Source: Priestia aryabhattai
GTDB taxonomy: Bacteria > Bacillota > Bacilli > Bacillales > Bacillaceae_H
Length of the DNA: 64,000 nt
Direction: 5' to 3'
Assembly (NCBI RefSeq): GCF_023715685.1
Contig: NZ_JAMBOQ010000003.1
Location: 930,001-994,000, forward strand
The position numbers and the translations under genes were made by a program. The notes under the pieces were generated by a model that did not search any database, was not told the origin of the DNA, and was given only the letters and a program-made list of their open reading frames with translations. Shown here one piece after another: positions 17,961 to 27,826 of this stretch (within the stretch, counting starts at the first letter, position 1; every line of letters starts with the position of its first letter).

Positions 17961-18143
17961 ATGAAAGAGGAAATTACAAGAGTGCTAACGACGGTTCAAG
18001 ATGGGGAAATTGATGGAGAGAAGGGATCAGAACTGATTCAAGTATTAAAAGAGAAAGAAGAAACAAGTACTAATCCTTTTAAGGAACCAACAAGCTTCGA
18101 GGAACTAAATAGACACTCGCCCAAGGTGCCTAAGCTCATTTGA
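17961..18143 (+). CDS. small SHOCT-like protein (60 aa), possible remnant
   Basis: The RBS GGGAGGAAG precedes ATG 17961. Residues 1-33 (MKEEITRVLTTVQDGEIDGE...) repeat the pattern of the fragment just upstream. The rest (NPFKEPTSFEELNRHSPK) is proline-rich and unstructured. In relatives such as YvlB this motif begins a longer DUF4097-type protein, so this may be the surviving N-terminus. A clean terminator follows. Confidence 0.5.
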   Translation: MKEEITRVLTTVQDGEIDGEKGSELIQVLKEKEETSTNPFKEPTSFEELNRHSPKVPKLI

Positions 18144-18224
18144 TAAAAGAACTTAAGAATCTAGAAGTAGAGAATAACCTTCGGTGAGGTATACAAACAA
18201 TTTCATCTAAGCATTAAATGGAAG

Positions 18225-18260
18225 GAGCAAACTCTAATGATAGGGAGTTTGCTCTTTTTA
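18225..18260 (+). terminator. rho-independent terminator
   Basis: GAGCAAACTC and GAGTTTGCTC form a perfect stem followed by TTTTT. Confidence 0.8.
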
Positions 18261-18616
18261 TTTATGCATATGATCCTATTCTACAAACAACCGTCTTTTT
18301 TTTAATACATCCAAAACCTCTGTTTATGATACATAGATTTCGATACAAGTTTTGGAACAAAAATAAGGCCTTATTTAGGCCGGAATTAATCAGTGATGGA
18401 AACGTCTCAAAAACCATGGTTTCTGAAACACTTCTATTCGTAGTTCATCAAAAGCTTTAGGGGAGCAATGGAGGGAATGGAGTATGTACGGACACTCACC
18501 ATCACTTAACTCAGTTATATAAACAAACAATAATCATATACATTTATTGAATGGCTTCTTTAAACTTGTCACGAAATAAAACATAAGTTGATAAAGAGTA
18601 CATAGGAGGAGAAAGC

Positions 18617-19879
18617 ATGTTTGTTCATATAGTTCAACCTGGTGATACGTTGTCTTCAATAAGCAGTAGATATGGTTATTCTATTGCGCAGCTTAGGAGT
18701 GTGAATGGGTTAGAAGAAACGAATATTGTTCCAGGTCAAGCTTTACTTATAGCTCTTTATGTATACTCAGTACAACCCGGTGATACGATGAGCAGTATTG
18801 CTAAAAAAGCTTATGTATCCTTAGAGCAATTGAAGAGGGCTAACCCTTCAGTCAATTATAATTATTTGCAGGTCGGGATGAAAATAAGAATTCCTAATAT
18901 ATCAAACTACATTGCAGGCACACTACAGTATTATGCTGTTCGAAATCCAGAATTAGATCGCAGTTTAATTAGTGATTTTGCAACTTATTCCTCTTCTATT
19001 GCTATCTTTGAATATCATGTTGGAAGCAATGGAGATATTATGAATAATTTAAACGATTTAGTGGCGATTGAAACGACTTGGAAAAACCGAGTTACACCGT
19101 TAGTTACGATTACTAATCTAACTTCTGAGGGGTTTAGTTCTGATCTTGCTCATCAAGTTTTAAATAGTCCTCAGGCAAGAAACAATCTTATTAATAATAT
19201 CTTTTATTTAGTATCTAGAAAAGGATACGGCGGGGTGAATATTGATTTTGAACGTGTAAAAGCCGAGGATAGGGATCTTTTTACAGGATTTTTACGTCAG
19301 CTGAGTGAACGTTTAAAACCCGCAGGCTACGTGCTGACAATAGCGGTTCCAGCCAAGACAAGCGAAGATATTCCTTGGTTAAAAGGATATGATTACGGGG
19401 GGATAGGTGCGGTTGTTAACTATATGTTCATTATGGCATATGATTGGCATCATGCAGGTAGCGAACCAGGGCCCGTTGCACCTATTACTGAAGTAAAAAG
19501 AACAATAGAATTTGCGATAAGAAGTGTTCCACGAAGAAAACTCATCATTGGCGTTCCTTTATATGGATACAACTGGTCGATCCCTCACAAGCCTGGCACA
19601 GTAGCATCCGCTATATCCAATCAAAATGCAGTTAAAACAGCGATGAGATATCAGTCTCCTATTCAATATTCAAAGGAATACAAATCGCCATTTTTTCGGT
19701 ATAGAGATCAAGCGGGACAGATGCAGGAAGTATGGTTTGAAGATGTCAGAAGCATGAGTGAAAAAATGGTGTTAGTTCGTAAATTCGGTTTGCAAGCAAT
19801 AGGAGCTTGGCAATTAACACTTGGATTTACGCCGGGACCGTGGCTTTTAAGGAAATTTTTCACTATTAGAACGGTATAA
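18617..19879 (+). CDS. spore peptidoglycan hydrolase: two LysM domains plus GH18
   Basis: 420 residues. Residues 1-48 and 50-95 are LysM repeats (VQPGDTLSSISSRYGYS; VQPGDTMSSIAKKAYVS). Residues 100-420 are a glycosyl hydrolase 18 barrel whose catalytic strand reads GYGGVNIDFERV; the key Glu is kept, and the first Asp of the classic DxxDxDxE is Gly, as in the YaaH/SleL group. It probably cleaves N-acetylglucosaminyl bonds in spore cortex during germination. There is no signal peptide, as expected for this group. The RBS is AGGAGGAGAAAG. Confidence 0.85.
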   Translation: MFVHIVQPGDTLSSISSRYGYSIAQLRSVNGLEETNIVPGQALLIALYVYSVQPGDTMSSIAKKAYVSLEQLKRANPSVNYNYLQVGMKIRIPNISNYIAGTLQYYAVRNPELDRSLISDFATYSSSIAIFEYHVGSNGDIMNNLNDLVAIETTWKNRVTPLVTITNLTSEGFSSDLAHQVLNSPQARNNLINNIFYLVSRKGYGGVNIDFERVKAEDRDLFTGFLRQLSERLKPAGYVLTIAVPAKTSEDIPWLKGYDYGGIGAVVNYMFIMAYDWHHAGSEPGPVAPITEVKRTIEFAIRSVPRRKLIIGVPLYGYNWSIPHKPGTVASAISNQNAVKTAMRYQSPIQYSKEYKSPFFRYRDQAGQMQEVWFEDVRSMSEKMVLVRKFGLQAIGAWQLTLGFTPGPWLLRKFFTIRTV

Positions 19880-19980
19880 ATATAATTAGTTATTATAGAT
19901 TAATTTAGACACCTTTCACTCAGTAGTTGTTCAGTATCTATTCATAGTAAATTAAATCATAAAAGGTTGGAGGTACTACT

Positions 19981-20316
19981 ATGGCAAAAAGGATAGATGT
20001 CTCAATAAAGCGGCATCAATTAAAACTGTATGATGGGGCTAAATTAGTAAAAACATATCCTATTGCTGTGGGGAAAATGATTACTCCAACTCCGACTGGA
20101 AAGTTTAAAATCATTAATAAAGATACTACTCCTCCATCTGTATTTGGCCCCTTATGGATGGGACTGTCAAAACCCACATATGGAATACATGGCACTAATG
20201 ATCCCGCTTCTATTGGCAGAGATATGTCGCATGGATGTGTAAGAATGAACAATGAAGATATTTTAGAACTTTCTTCTGCAGTGCCCATTGGAACACCGGT
20301 TTATATACATAAATAA
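19981..20316 (+). CDS. short L,D-transpeptidase (YkuD domain)
   Basis: 111 residues consisting almost only of a YkuD domain: IDVSIKRHQLKLYDG start and catalytic motif HGTNDP...SHGCVRM with the active Cys. There is no signal peptide or LysM domain. YkuD enzymes cross-link or trim peptidoglycan stem peptides, and their pairing with a spore cortex-type hydrolase suggests a spore-wall role. The RBS is TTGGAGGTAC. It has its own upstream gap, so it may have its own promoter. Confidence 0.85.
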   Translation: MAKRIDVSIKRHQLKLYDGAKLVKTYPIAVGKMITPTPTGKFKIINKDTTPPSVFGPLWMGLSKPTYGIHGTNDPASIGRDMSHGCVRMNNEDILELSSAVPIGTPVYIHK

Positions 20317-20525
20317 TGTTTCAGAAACTGATTTATTCTCCTCTTTTACAGCCTGTTCCTATAAGAGCGTATCTTCATTTATTAGTAATAAGCTATTATT
20401 CTTTATAACTCTGGTGCACTAATTTCAAGGTTTACACCAGATTTCCCTTAATTAGCATAGCAAAGATTATAGTTAGGAATTATGAAAAATATGGTAAAAT
20501 AACACTAGAAAGAAGAGGAATAAAA

Positions 20526-20717
20526 TTGAATAATGTATTAAATGCAAAAATGCTATTGAAAGACATGGTGATGTAGGAATGTGTATTATTTATTCCTTCC
20601 CTTTTACTTATGGCATACTTACCTTTAAACAATTTACTAGATATGTTTGTTAACGTTATTATTTTTGTTTTAAGTGTAATAGGGAGATTTGCTATTTGTG
20701 AGTACATAAAAGGTTGA
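20526..20717 (+). pseudogene. small membrane protein interrupted by a TAG codon
   Basis: From TTG 20526 (upstream AGAAGAGGAATAAAA) the frame reads MNNVLNAKMLLKDMVM, then TAG at 20574-20576, then ECVLFIPSLLLMAYLPLNN and a second hydrophobic span FVNVIIFVLSVIGRFAI, ending at TGA 20715. Without the stop it would be a 63-residue two-helix protein. No family is recognised. Confidence 0.4.
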
Positions 20718-20760
20718 AAAATGACTGATACCGACAAATAACAAGGGAGAAAGAGTCACT

Positions 20761-20856
20761 ATGAAAAATCAGTGGAAAGTTACCATATTACATATTACAC
20801 CTTTTTTTGAACCTGTTATGCAGAAAGAGAGCGTAGTAGAGCAGGAGGTACAATAA
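20761..20856 (+). CDS. 31-residue peptide, unknown
   Basis: ATG 20761 has AAGGGAGAAAG upstream. The product begins MKNQWKVTILHITPFFEP. It may be the start of a broken longer gene, because coding-like sequence with stops continues to about 20960. Confidence 0.3.
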   Translation: MKNQWKVTILHITPFFEPVMQKESVVEQEVQ

Positions 20857-21034
20857 ATTTACCAGACTTCCCTTTAAGCTAACGAAAGCATTAGTGAGAA
20901 ATTAAAGGTACTAGAACAATTTTTTAATAAAAGGATTCTTTAGTTGAAGGACTGTCAATAGACGGTCTGATTTTATGTCTTCAAGTATCAAAGTTTATGT
21001 ACATCTATACATGGCTTTTTACACATAAAATATT

Positions 21035-21066
21035 AAAAGTACCCCCGTTAATGGAGGTACTTTTAG
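21035..21066 (-). terminator. rho-independent terminator
   Basis: AAAAGTACC and GGTACTTTT form a stem just after the aldolase gene on the minus strand. Confidence 0.75.
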
Positions 21067-21075
21067 TATTTTAAC

Positions 21076-22035
21076 CTATTTTGATGCTGGAGACGTGTTA
21101 ACTTCTGGAGACGTTACTTTGTCGTAAAAGTTTACGAATTGGTCACGATCCTCGCTATCACGGTAAGCCATAGCAACACGTGGGTGTTCGTTCAGTACAC
21201 CAGAAATCATGTAAGGAATGATATAGCCCCATTCCCACTTTTGACGCATTTCAAGCATATGGTTTTCAATTACTCCAAGAATTGGCTTCATCTCATAGCT
21301 TGGTTTTGGTATGTAGCTAACAAGTAGTTCTGTGTTACAGTTACCAGCTGCACGGCCCATACCATAAACAGATGAATCAAGAAATGTAACGCCACTGCGC
21401 ATCGCAGTTAATGTATTAGCAAAAGCTAACTGCATGTTGTTATGCGTATGGATCCCAAGCTGTTTGCTAGGAATCATTGCTTGGAACTTTTTCACTTGAT
21501 GCTCAATATCCGCAGGATCTAGGCTTCCAAAGGAGTCAACGATATATACAACATCTACAGGGCTTTTCTTTACCATTTCAAATGCTTCAATAAGCTGATT
21601 TTCAGGTACGCTAGATAGCGCCATAATGTTAAGTGAAGTCTCATAACCTAAGTCGTGAAACATTTTTATGAGCTCTAAGCCTTTATCTACTTCGCGGACA
21701 TAGCATGCCACCCGAATCATATCTAACATACTTTGCTCACGCGGTAGGATGTCATTCGGATCTACACGCCCAATATCTACTAAAGCAGATAGCTTCGTGA
21801 ATTTTTTCTCAGGAATAATTTCTTTGAGAAAATTATCGTCAAGAAATCTCCATGGATTGGGCTCAGTCGCTTGAAGAAGCTTAGGGGAATTTTTATAACC
21901 AATCTCCATATATTCAACACCGGCTGCGTTTAGGCCGTTATATAAGTCTTGAACAAATTCAACGCTAAAATCCCAATTGTTAACTAAACCTCCATCACGA
22001 ATGGTACAGTCTATAATTTTGTTGTTATATTCCAT
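21076..22035 (-). CDS. DRE-TIM metallolyase (HMG-CoA lyase/HOA-like aldolase)
   Basis: 319 residues. The DRE-TIM opening reads IIDCTIRDGGLVNNWDF (CTIRDGG), followed by VEYMEIGYK, VYIVDSFGSL, and the metal site GIHTHNNMQLAFAN. It belongs to the family of HMG-CoA lyase, isopropylmalate synthase and 4-hydroxy-2-oxovalerate aldolase. The actual substrate cannot be read from sequence. It stands alone with an RBS (AGGAGGAAAT) and its own terminator. Confidence 0.75.
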   Translation of the reverse strand: MEYNNKIIDCTIRDGGLVNNWDFSVEFVQDLYNGLNAAGVEYMEIGYKNSPKLLQATEPNPWRFLDDNFLKEIIPEKKFTKLSALVDIGRVDPNDILPREQSMLDMIRVACYVREVDKGLELIKMFHDLGYETSLNIMALSSVPENQLIEAFEMVKKSPVDVVYIVDSFGSLDPADIEHQVKKFQAMIPSKQLGIHTHNNMQLAFANTLTAMRSGVTFLDSSVYGMGRAAGNCNTELLVSYIPKPSYEMKPILGVIENHMLEMRQKWEWGYIIPYMISGVLNEHPRVAMAYRDSEDRDQFVNFYDKVTSPEVNTSPASK

Positions 22036-22541
22036 GGTAGTGATTTCCTCCTGTGATTCATATTAGTATTATTTAAAACTTTATCGCTTTTACGCTTTTA
22101 AGCGCTAAACTTTCCTATTGTGTTTATACCACGACTCATTCAAAGGAGTCAATGTATTTTCTACATGAGGCTCTACTTTACTGTATTCGATGAGAATACG
22201 CTTTGGCTTTTCATGCACCTTATGCTCTTGAAAAATCAAGCTCAGTGGTACAACCTCTAGTATATACAAACACAGTGCATCTTACATCACTACCATTATC
22301 CAAAGAAGCATCATTAAAATTTAAGGGGGATGTAGCCGAGGGCTTAGAATATACGGCTTCTCTTGTAAAACTTACAAAAGAGCGGTGTTATGAGCTGTTG
22401 CGCAACCATCTTTTTCTGATGAACATTTTTTTCAATTGTAATACTTTCACATGGAAGTGATTTCTCAACAATACCACAACGCCCCCAGATTCACTATTGA
22501 AAAAATGAAACTGAGGGTGTTTAATAGCTATTTATCATTCT
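22036..22541. other. gene-free stretch with possible coding debris
   Basis: The plus strand at 22203-22460 stays open and reads SLPLSKEASLKFKGDVAEG and LVKLTKERCYELLRNH, which looks coding, but it has no start signal or recognised family. Otherwise the stretch holds only the aldolase leader and the YeiH terminator region. Confidence 0.25.
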
Positions 22542-23588
22542 TTACATCGTCAAAAATGTAAAGAATGATAAGAGTATAGAGGTAATAAACATCGCAATCA
22601 ACGGCTTTAATGCTTTTGTTCGAAGAGTTTTTATACTTACATTTAATCCTAAACCGACCATAGCCATTGTTAAAAAAAAGGTTGTTAGGGTTGAAATATC
22701 ATCCATAATCGTTTTGGGTAGTACGAGGTGTTCGCCTACGACATAACTTCCAAAGATACTCATGATTATAAAACCTATTAAAAACCAAGGGAATTCAATC
22801 TTTGTATCAGCTTCAGTTTTTCCTGTTCGCTTCATCCAATACATTAAGATAAAGCTTAATGGCACAAGTAAAAGCACTCTACCTAACTTAGCCAACAGGC
22901 CAATAGCTAAGGCATCGCGCCCAGCCGGTGCTGCAGCTAGAGCTACATGGGCAATTTCATGGAGGCCTACGCCTGACCAAATTCCATATTGAATATTTGT
23001 TAAATGTATATAGGGTCTTAAAATCGTATATCCAATGGCAAATAGGGTTCCCAATAAAGCAATAATACCTGCTCCGATGGCTGTATCTTCTTCTTTTGCT
23101 TTTATAATTGGAGAAACAGCTGCAATAGCTGCCGCACCGCATATTCCTGTTCCTATCCCTAAAAGAAGGGATAAACCACTATCAGCCTTCATCCATTTGG
23201 CTAGAAAAATTGTTAAAACAATCGCAAATACAGCCGTTCCCATATCGCGAAGTAACAATCCTAACCCTTGATGAATGACAACATCAATATTAAGCTTTAG
23301 TCCATATAAAATAATCGCATAGCGCAACAGCTTTTTAGAAGAAAATTCAATTCCAGATCTTATTTTTTCGGGGTATCCCCAAATTTGACGATAGATTACT
23401 GCTATTATAATTGAACAGGCTAGTGGACCAATATGATCAAATCCTGGGACTTTTGCTAATCCATAAGCAAGTAAAGCAAATAGAAAAGTAAAAGCAATTC
23501 CTCCAGCCCATAAAGAAACATAAGATGATCTCTGGGCATTTGTTCGTGAGAATAGAGTCTGCTTTTGGGCTTTATTCATATTTATCAT
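22542..23588 (-). CDS. YeiH/UPF0324-family transporter (putative sulfate exporter)
   Basis: 348 residues from ATG 23588, chosen because GGAG lies 9 bases upstream; earlier in-frame starts lack one. About ten transmembrane helices. Family marks: LLRYAIILYGLKLNIDVV, GICGAAAIAAVSPII, and GVGLHEIAHVALAAAP. Members are inner-membrane proteins proposed to export sulfite, sulfate or similar acids. Many are paired with a LysR regulator; none is seen here. Confidence 0.8.
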   Translation of the reverse strand: MINMNKAQKQTLFSRTNAQRSSYVSLWAGGIAFTFLFALLAYGLAKVPGFDHIGPLACSIIIAVIYRQIWGYPEKIRSGIEFSSKKLLRYAIILYGLKLNIDVVIHQGLGLLLRDMGTAVFAIVLTIFLAKWMKADSGLSLLLGIGTGICGAAAIAAVSPIIKAKEEDTAIGAGIIALLGTLFAIGYTILRPYIHLTNIQYGIWSGVGLHEIAHVALAAAPAGRDALAIGLLAKLGRVLLLVPLSFILMYWMKRTGKTEADTKIEFPWFLIGFIIMSIFGSYVVGEHLVLPKTIMDDISTLTTFFLTMAMVGLGLNVSIKTLRTKALKPLIAMFITSILLSFFTFLTM

Positions 23589-23603
23589 ACATTTCATCTC
23601 CAA

Positions 23604-24082
23604 TATCGATTCTTATCAAGCGCAGCTTCACACATGAAATATGTACTTTAACTATAAAAGATAGTTTATTATTAGTAAAATATAGATAAATCATATTTAT
23701 AATTAAAAATATTAATGATTGACTTAACAAAGGAGCAACTTGATTTTCAATGACTCTGAAGATCACGTTGCTTCTTTTGTTGGTTTTTATTCTTCAATAC
23801 CCATTTCGATATCTAAAACATGGTCCATAAACTACTAATTTTACACAGCTAAGTAGAAATGTATGTTCTTATGAGAGAGAGACAGCCTTACTAGTAATGG
23901 ATGAAGATAACAATGAATTACAGTTGAGAGTGATAAGGGAGCTTGAAAGTCGCAGAGTTCAAGCAATTAATAATATAAGAAAGAACATATAAAAATAAAT
24001 ACGATAAGCTAATCTATCTTAAAGCATATCGATCAATCCTTTTAACGATTTTCAAAATAAAGGATAAGGGAGAGTAATCATT
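23604..24082. other. gap with weak hairpin and a fragment
   Basis: A stem AAGGAGCAAC / GTTGCTTCTTT lies at about 23730-23780. A 31-codon frame at 23897-23992 (MDEDNNELQLRVIRELESRR) looks coding but lacks an RBS and may be a fragment. Confidence 0.3.
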
Positions 24083-25093
24083 ATGTTTGAAATCAGCGAT
24101 GAAACATTACGATTAATTAACAAGACCTGTAAAGGAAAAAAGCATTTGAAATTAACCGTTGGCTACTTAACGGACAATCAGTCTGTTATAAAAATTTATA
24201 ATGAAAGCGGTGAAATTGATTCGTCAAAAAAATATCATTATGAAATTGGTTCTATTACGAAGACTTTTACTGTATCCTTGCTATCAAAATATGTATCTGA
24301 AAAAAAGTTGTCAATAAATGATCCCATCCAAAAATACATAGAAGAACTTAAAGAAAACACGTATTATCCTGCATTGCTCAGTCTTGCTACTCACTCTTCC
24401 GGATATTCAGCCAGCTTACCTTTAAATAAACGGGAATATTTTAAAATACTTTTAGGCTTGATTTTTGGCGGAAGTGATTTGGATAAGAATAATCCGTTGT
24501 ATATGGATTTTAACAAAATGAAGATGCTAATCGAAAGAAATAAATTGAAAGAAGTAGATTATTCATGGAAATATTCCAATTTCGGAATCTCACTTATTGG
24601 ATATGTGTTGGGAATTGTATCGGGCAGGGGGATATTGGGATACTATGAATGAGTTTTTTCATAATGAGCTTGGACTAAAGGATACTTGTTTAGGCACTTC
24701 AAATAATAATTTAAAGGGGTATAATCGCAAAAATAATGATTGCGGCAACTGGCAGTGGGATAAAGAGAACTTTATATCACCTGCGGGGGCAGTATGCTCA
24801 ACGGCTGACGATTTACTTAAATACGCAAAAATAAATATGTACGAAGATAAACCATATTTATCTCTTTGTCATAAAAAACACGGAAATGGAACAAAGAAGT
24901 TTGATATGGGTCTTGGATGGTTGCTTTTAAAGAAAAGCAATCATGTGATGGTACATGGCGGTGGAACAAGTTGCTTCAGCTCATTTTTAGGGATTGATAA
25001 AAAAAGAAAGTTGCTTCCGTCGTTTTGGCTAATTATAGACTAGGGAGAAATGATGATGAAAATATAGGAATGTCTTTATTAGAAAGCCTATAA
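24083..25093 (+). pseudogene. beta-lactamase-fold serine hydrolase with two frameshifts
   Basis: The N-terminal part carries the class C/penicillin-binding SxxK motif GSITKTF and YSN (WKYSNFGISLIGYVLG). After a shift in a G-run near 24628 the frame resumes with MNEFFHNELGLKDTCLG, SPAGAVCSTADDLLKYA and the HGG motif MVHGGGTSCFSSF. A second shift in an A-run near 25010 restores KVASVVLANYRLG to the TAA at 25091. A restored protein would be full length for the family. Either decay or homopolymer sequencing error would explain it. Confidence 0.75.
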
Positions 25094-25379
25094 AAATCAA
25101 AAGAAATATAAGAATAGATGAGAATTAGTCGATAAAGTTATCAAGATGCCTTCTTAACTACAAAATAAGATGTATTTAATATTAAATTTAGTTACCATTA
25201 TGCCTTCTATTAATTAATTGAAAGATTATCAATAATATAACCGGTCTTCAAGAAGCGTAGATAACGCTTCTTTTTTTAATAAAACCGTGCTATTATCATT
25301 AAGGTTTGTTAAGAACACAAGGTTTTTGTCTTTAAGTACATTCTTTTGGTATAGTGTAAAAAATAAGGAGTGGGTAAGG

Positions 25380-26198
25380 GTGTTTTTTACTGAATTGTTC
25401 CAGCAGTTTCCCGTAAAGCTTTTAACGGTAGCGCTGCTGATTATACTTATCGTTTATTTTATTCGCAAATTCATTAAGCTTTTCTTTGACAAAACAAGCT
25501 TCCTAGATGAAAAACGAGAAGAGACATTGATGCATTTTTCTAATCAAGTGACAAGAGTAGTAGGACTGGCTTTTTTCTTTATTTATGTGCTTAGCCATTT
25601 CTTTAACCTGGCAAAGCTTATAACGGGTTCAGTGGTGTTGGCCAGTGCCCTGGCAATAATCCTCCAGCATATCATCCGCGATTACATAATGGGACTGACT
25701 TACTTGTTTGAACGCCAGATCCATCACGGAGATTATGTTATTCTCAACGGAAACCGTCAAGGGAAAATAGAGGAAATTACTATGCGCTACTTAAAGATTC
25801 GTCAGTATGACGGATACCTCTATACAGTCTCATATAGCAACATTACGGAACTTCAGAACGGAACCCGAGGAAGACGCCGGGTAAATGAAAGTCTTATTCT
25901 CAACTATAGGCAAAATCCGGACGATGCCTTCAAAGTAATGGAGCAAGTAGCACAAACATGTAACGAGAAATATGGTCAATATCTGTTGAAAGATGTGAAT
26001 GGAATTCCCATAGAAAGCTTTCAATTCAATCAAATTACTGAACTGAACGTAGATTTTAAAGGTCACCAATATTCATTATCAGGCCTTGTGAAGGAAGCTG
26101 ATTTTGTAGAAGCGGGCCAAAAGGTGAGGTATGAACTCGCAATGGCTGCCTACAAAAATGACCTAATGATGGCTGAAAGCTTCGAGACAAGCCATTAA
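25380..26198 (+). CDS. MscS-family mechanosensitive channel
   Basis: About 272 residues from GTG 25380, which has AAGGAG upstream; a longer frame to 25287 has no RBS. Two or three N-terminal helices are followed by the pore-lining helix (VVLASALAIILQHIIRDYIMG) and the beta domain (FERQIHHGDYVILNGNRQGKIEEITMRYLKIR). It should open under membrane tension and release solutes. It is a single gene with a strong terminator. Confidence 0.8.
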   Translation: MFFTELFQQFPVKLLTVALLIILIVYFIRKFIKLFFDKTSFLDEKREETLMHFSNQVTRVVGLAFFFIYVLSHFFNLAKLITGSVVLASALAIILQHIIRDYIMGLTYLFERQIHHGDYVILNGNRQGKIEEITMRYLKIRQYDGYLYTVSYSNITELQNGTRGRRRVNESLILNYRQNPDDAFKVMEQVAQTCNEKYGQYLLKDVNGIPIESFQFNQITELNVDFKGHQYSLSGLVKEADFVEAGQKVRYELAMAAYKNDLMMAESFETSH

Positions 26199-26246
26199 AA
26201 ATAAAACTCGTACCTTGTTTATATACAAGCTTTTATATTTAAGATA

Positions 26247-26285
26247 CAAACACCCTTTTAATTTTTTAAAAGGGTGTTTGTGTTT
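26247..26285 (+). terminator. rho-independent terminator
   Basis: CAAACACCCTTTTAA and TTAAAAGGGTGTTTG form a perfect stem with a T-rich tail. Confidence 0.85.
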
Positions 26286-26432
26286 TTAAAGATCTCTATT
26301 AAATACTTCTCTGGTCCAAATTAATTATCTAACACAGAATCAACAGGACAAATTATTAGTACATATAAATTATTCTTCTAATAACATGGTAAAATTAAAC
26401 AAAACACTAAAGAAGTTAGAAGGGGAGTAACT

Positions 26433-26684
26433 ATGTCACAAAAAGCCAATTATACAAAAATAAACTCCGAAATGTGGAATGAATGGGCTTCAGCTGGAGG
26501 AGAATGGTCATTAGCTATTAATCATCAAGATTTTGTAGATGCAACTCAAGGTAATTTTGATATTTACTTAACACCTTGTAAGCCTGTTCCACATAACTGG
26601 TTTATTCCATTTAAAAAAACAAAAATATTAGGACTTGCTAGCGGAGGAGGACAGCAATGCTCAGTCTTTGCAGCTGATGAATAA
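26433..26684 (+). pseudogene. SAM-dependent methyltransferase, N-terminal fragment
   Basis: It starts well (GGGGAGTAACT before the ATG) and encodes MSQKANYTKINSEMWNEWA and the glycine-rich SAM loop LGLASGGGQQCSVFAA, then stops after 83 residues. Relatives run to about 250 residues, so everything after motif I is gone. Confidence 0.7.
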
Positions 26685-26782
26685 TTAGCATGGAATTTAA
26701 GATACACAACTTTGTTTATTCCTATACCAACTAAATAGATTAGAGAAATACATTTGAGAAAAGAGATTTCCAAATAAATATA

Positions 26783-26812
26783 AGACAATAGAAAAACCTT
26801 TCTATTGTCTTA
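26783..26812 (-). terminator. rho-independent terminator
   Basis: AAGACAATAGAAA and TTTCTATTGTCTT form a perfect stem that ends the MerR gene on the minus strand. Confidence 0.75.
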
Positions 26813-26814
26813 TG

Positions 26815-27219
26815 TCAGGAGTTTGATTCTTCATTTGGATAAAGAACAAAATCATATAATTCGCCTTTTAACCGATTGTGATAAAATTCAATTTTACGAT
26901 TTAAAATATCTAGACTCTGTTGTAAAGTTTGTATCTCTTGTTGTACAAGGTGTTTGCGATTTTCAAGTAGATGTAATCTCTCTTGGATTGTTTTATCACC
27001 TATTGCACGCCATTTAGTATATTGTTTCAACTCTGTTATTAACATACCTGAATCTTTTAAATGGAGAAGAAACTTCGCCCATTCAATATCATCATCCGTA
27101 TATCTTCGTAAATTATTCTCATCTCGTTTAGGTGTAAGCAAACCTTGCTTTTCATAATATCTGAGCGAACTTGCTGTTACACCAAGAATTTTTGCAAATT
27201 CTCCAATTGAATAAGCCAT
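26815..27219 (-). CDS. MerR-family regulator
   Basis: About 134 residues from ATG 27219 (AAAGGTGGATACG upstream). The winged helix reads YSIGEFAKILGVTASSLRYYEKQGLL and is followed by the dimer helix. It lacks metal-binding cysteines and resembles the AdhR/YyaN type, which senses reactive aldehydes or similar stress. It faces the CMD-cupin-SDR genes, whose promoter has the MerR hallmark. Confidence 0.8.
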   Translation of the reverse strand: MAYSIGEFAKILGVTASSLRYYEKQGLLTPKRDENNLRRYTDDDIEWAKFLLHLKDSGMLITELKQYTKWRAIGDKTIQERLHLLENRKHLVQQEIQTLQQSLDILNRKIEFYHNRLKGELYDFVLYPNEESNS

Positions 27220-27414
27220 CGTATCCACCTTTTCTATATTTATTTATATCAATACTGCATGCTTAAAGTCAGTTATATGTAATTGTTTTCTCTTTAAAGT
27301 TTGTTTAGACAGGCTTGTTCTTTAGTATTGTCTCCTTATATCTATTAAATTTATCATTTAAAGTCGACTTCAAGTCAATGATGAATTCCCCCTCAAAACA
27401 TCGATATTTTCTTG

Positions 27415-27445
27415 TTGACTTAAACCTAAGTTTAAGTCTTATACT
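27415..27445 (+). promoter_or_regulatory. MerR-type promoter with 19-bp spacer and operator
   Basis: TTGACT, 19 bases, TATACT. The spacer carries the perfect palindrome GACTTAAAC-CTAA-GTTTAAGTC. A 19-bp spacer and spacer-centred palindrome are the known layout of MerR-activated promoters. It drives the CMD gene. Confidence 0.8.
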
Positions 27446-27488
27446 ACCTGTTGTAACGACCAAAATATAAAGAAAGGACGGGAGAAAC

Positions 27489-27809
27489 ATGCCAGAAAAA
27501 CAAACCGCCGGACGAGAACTATTAGGGGAATTCGCTCCAAAGTTTGCTGAGCTTAATGATGATGTTTTGTTTGGTGAAATATGGTCACGAGAGAAAGAGT
27601 TATTTCCACGTGATCGAAGTATGATTACAGTTTCTGCACTAATTACTGGTGGGAACTTTGAGCAATTGACGCCGCATCTTCAAAAAGCAAAGGAAAATGG
27701 AATAACCAAAGATGAAATTGTAGAAATGATTACTCACCTTTCATTTTATGCAGGGTGGCCCAAAGCGTGGTCCGCTTTCAATATTGCTAAACAAATTTAT
27801 AATGATTAA
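27489..27809 (+). CDS. carboxymuconolactone decarboxylase-family protein
   Basis: 106 residues, CMD/AhpD-like fold: LFGEIWSREKELFPRDRSMIT, EIVEMITHLSFYAGWPKAWSA. There is no CxxC redox pair, so it is the decarboxylase-like type and not an AhpD peroxidase partner. The RBS is AAAGGACGGGAG. It is first in an operon with a cupin gene 17 bases downstream, behind a MerR promoter. Such MerR-CMD-cupin sets are common in Firmicutes, but the substrate is unknown. Confidence 0.8.
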   Translation: MPEKQTAGRELLGEFAPKFAELNDDVLFGEIWSREKELFPRDRSMITVSALITGGNFEQLTPHLQKAKENGITKDEIVEMITHLSFYAGWPKAWSAFNIAKQIYND

Positions 27810-27826
27810 AAGAGGAGAGAATAAAG

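Noticed and set aside
18218..18460. 80-codon frame
   Set aside because: It is built on a terminator stem, and the protein has no sign of a domain.
25188..25215. AGTTACCATTATG, similar to XerD-like arms
   Set aside because: Core mismatch and a second arm of simple AT sequence.
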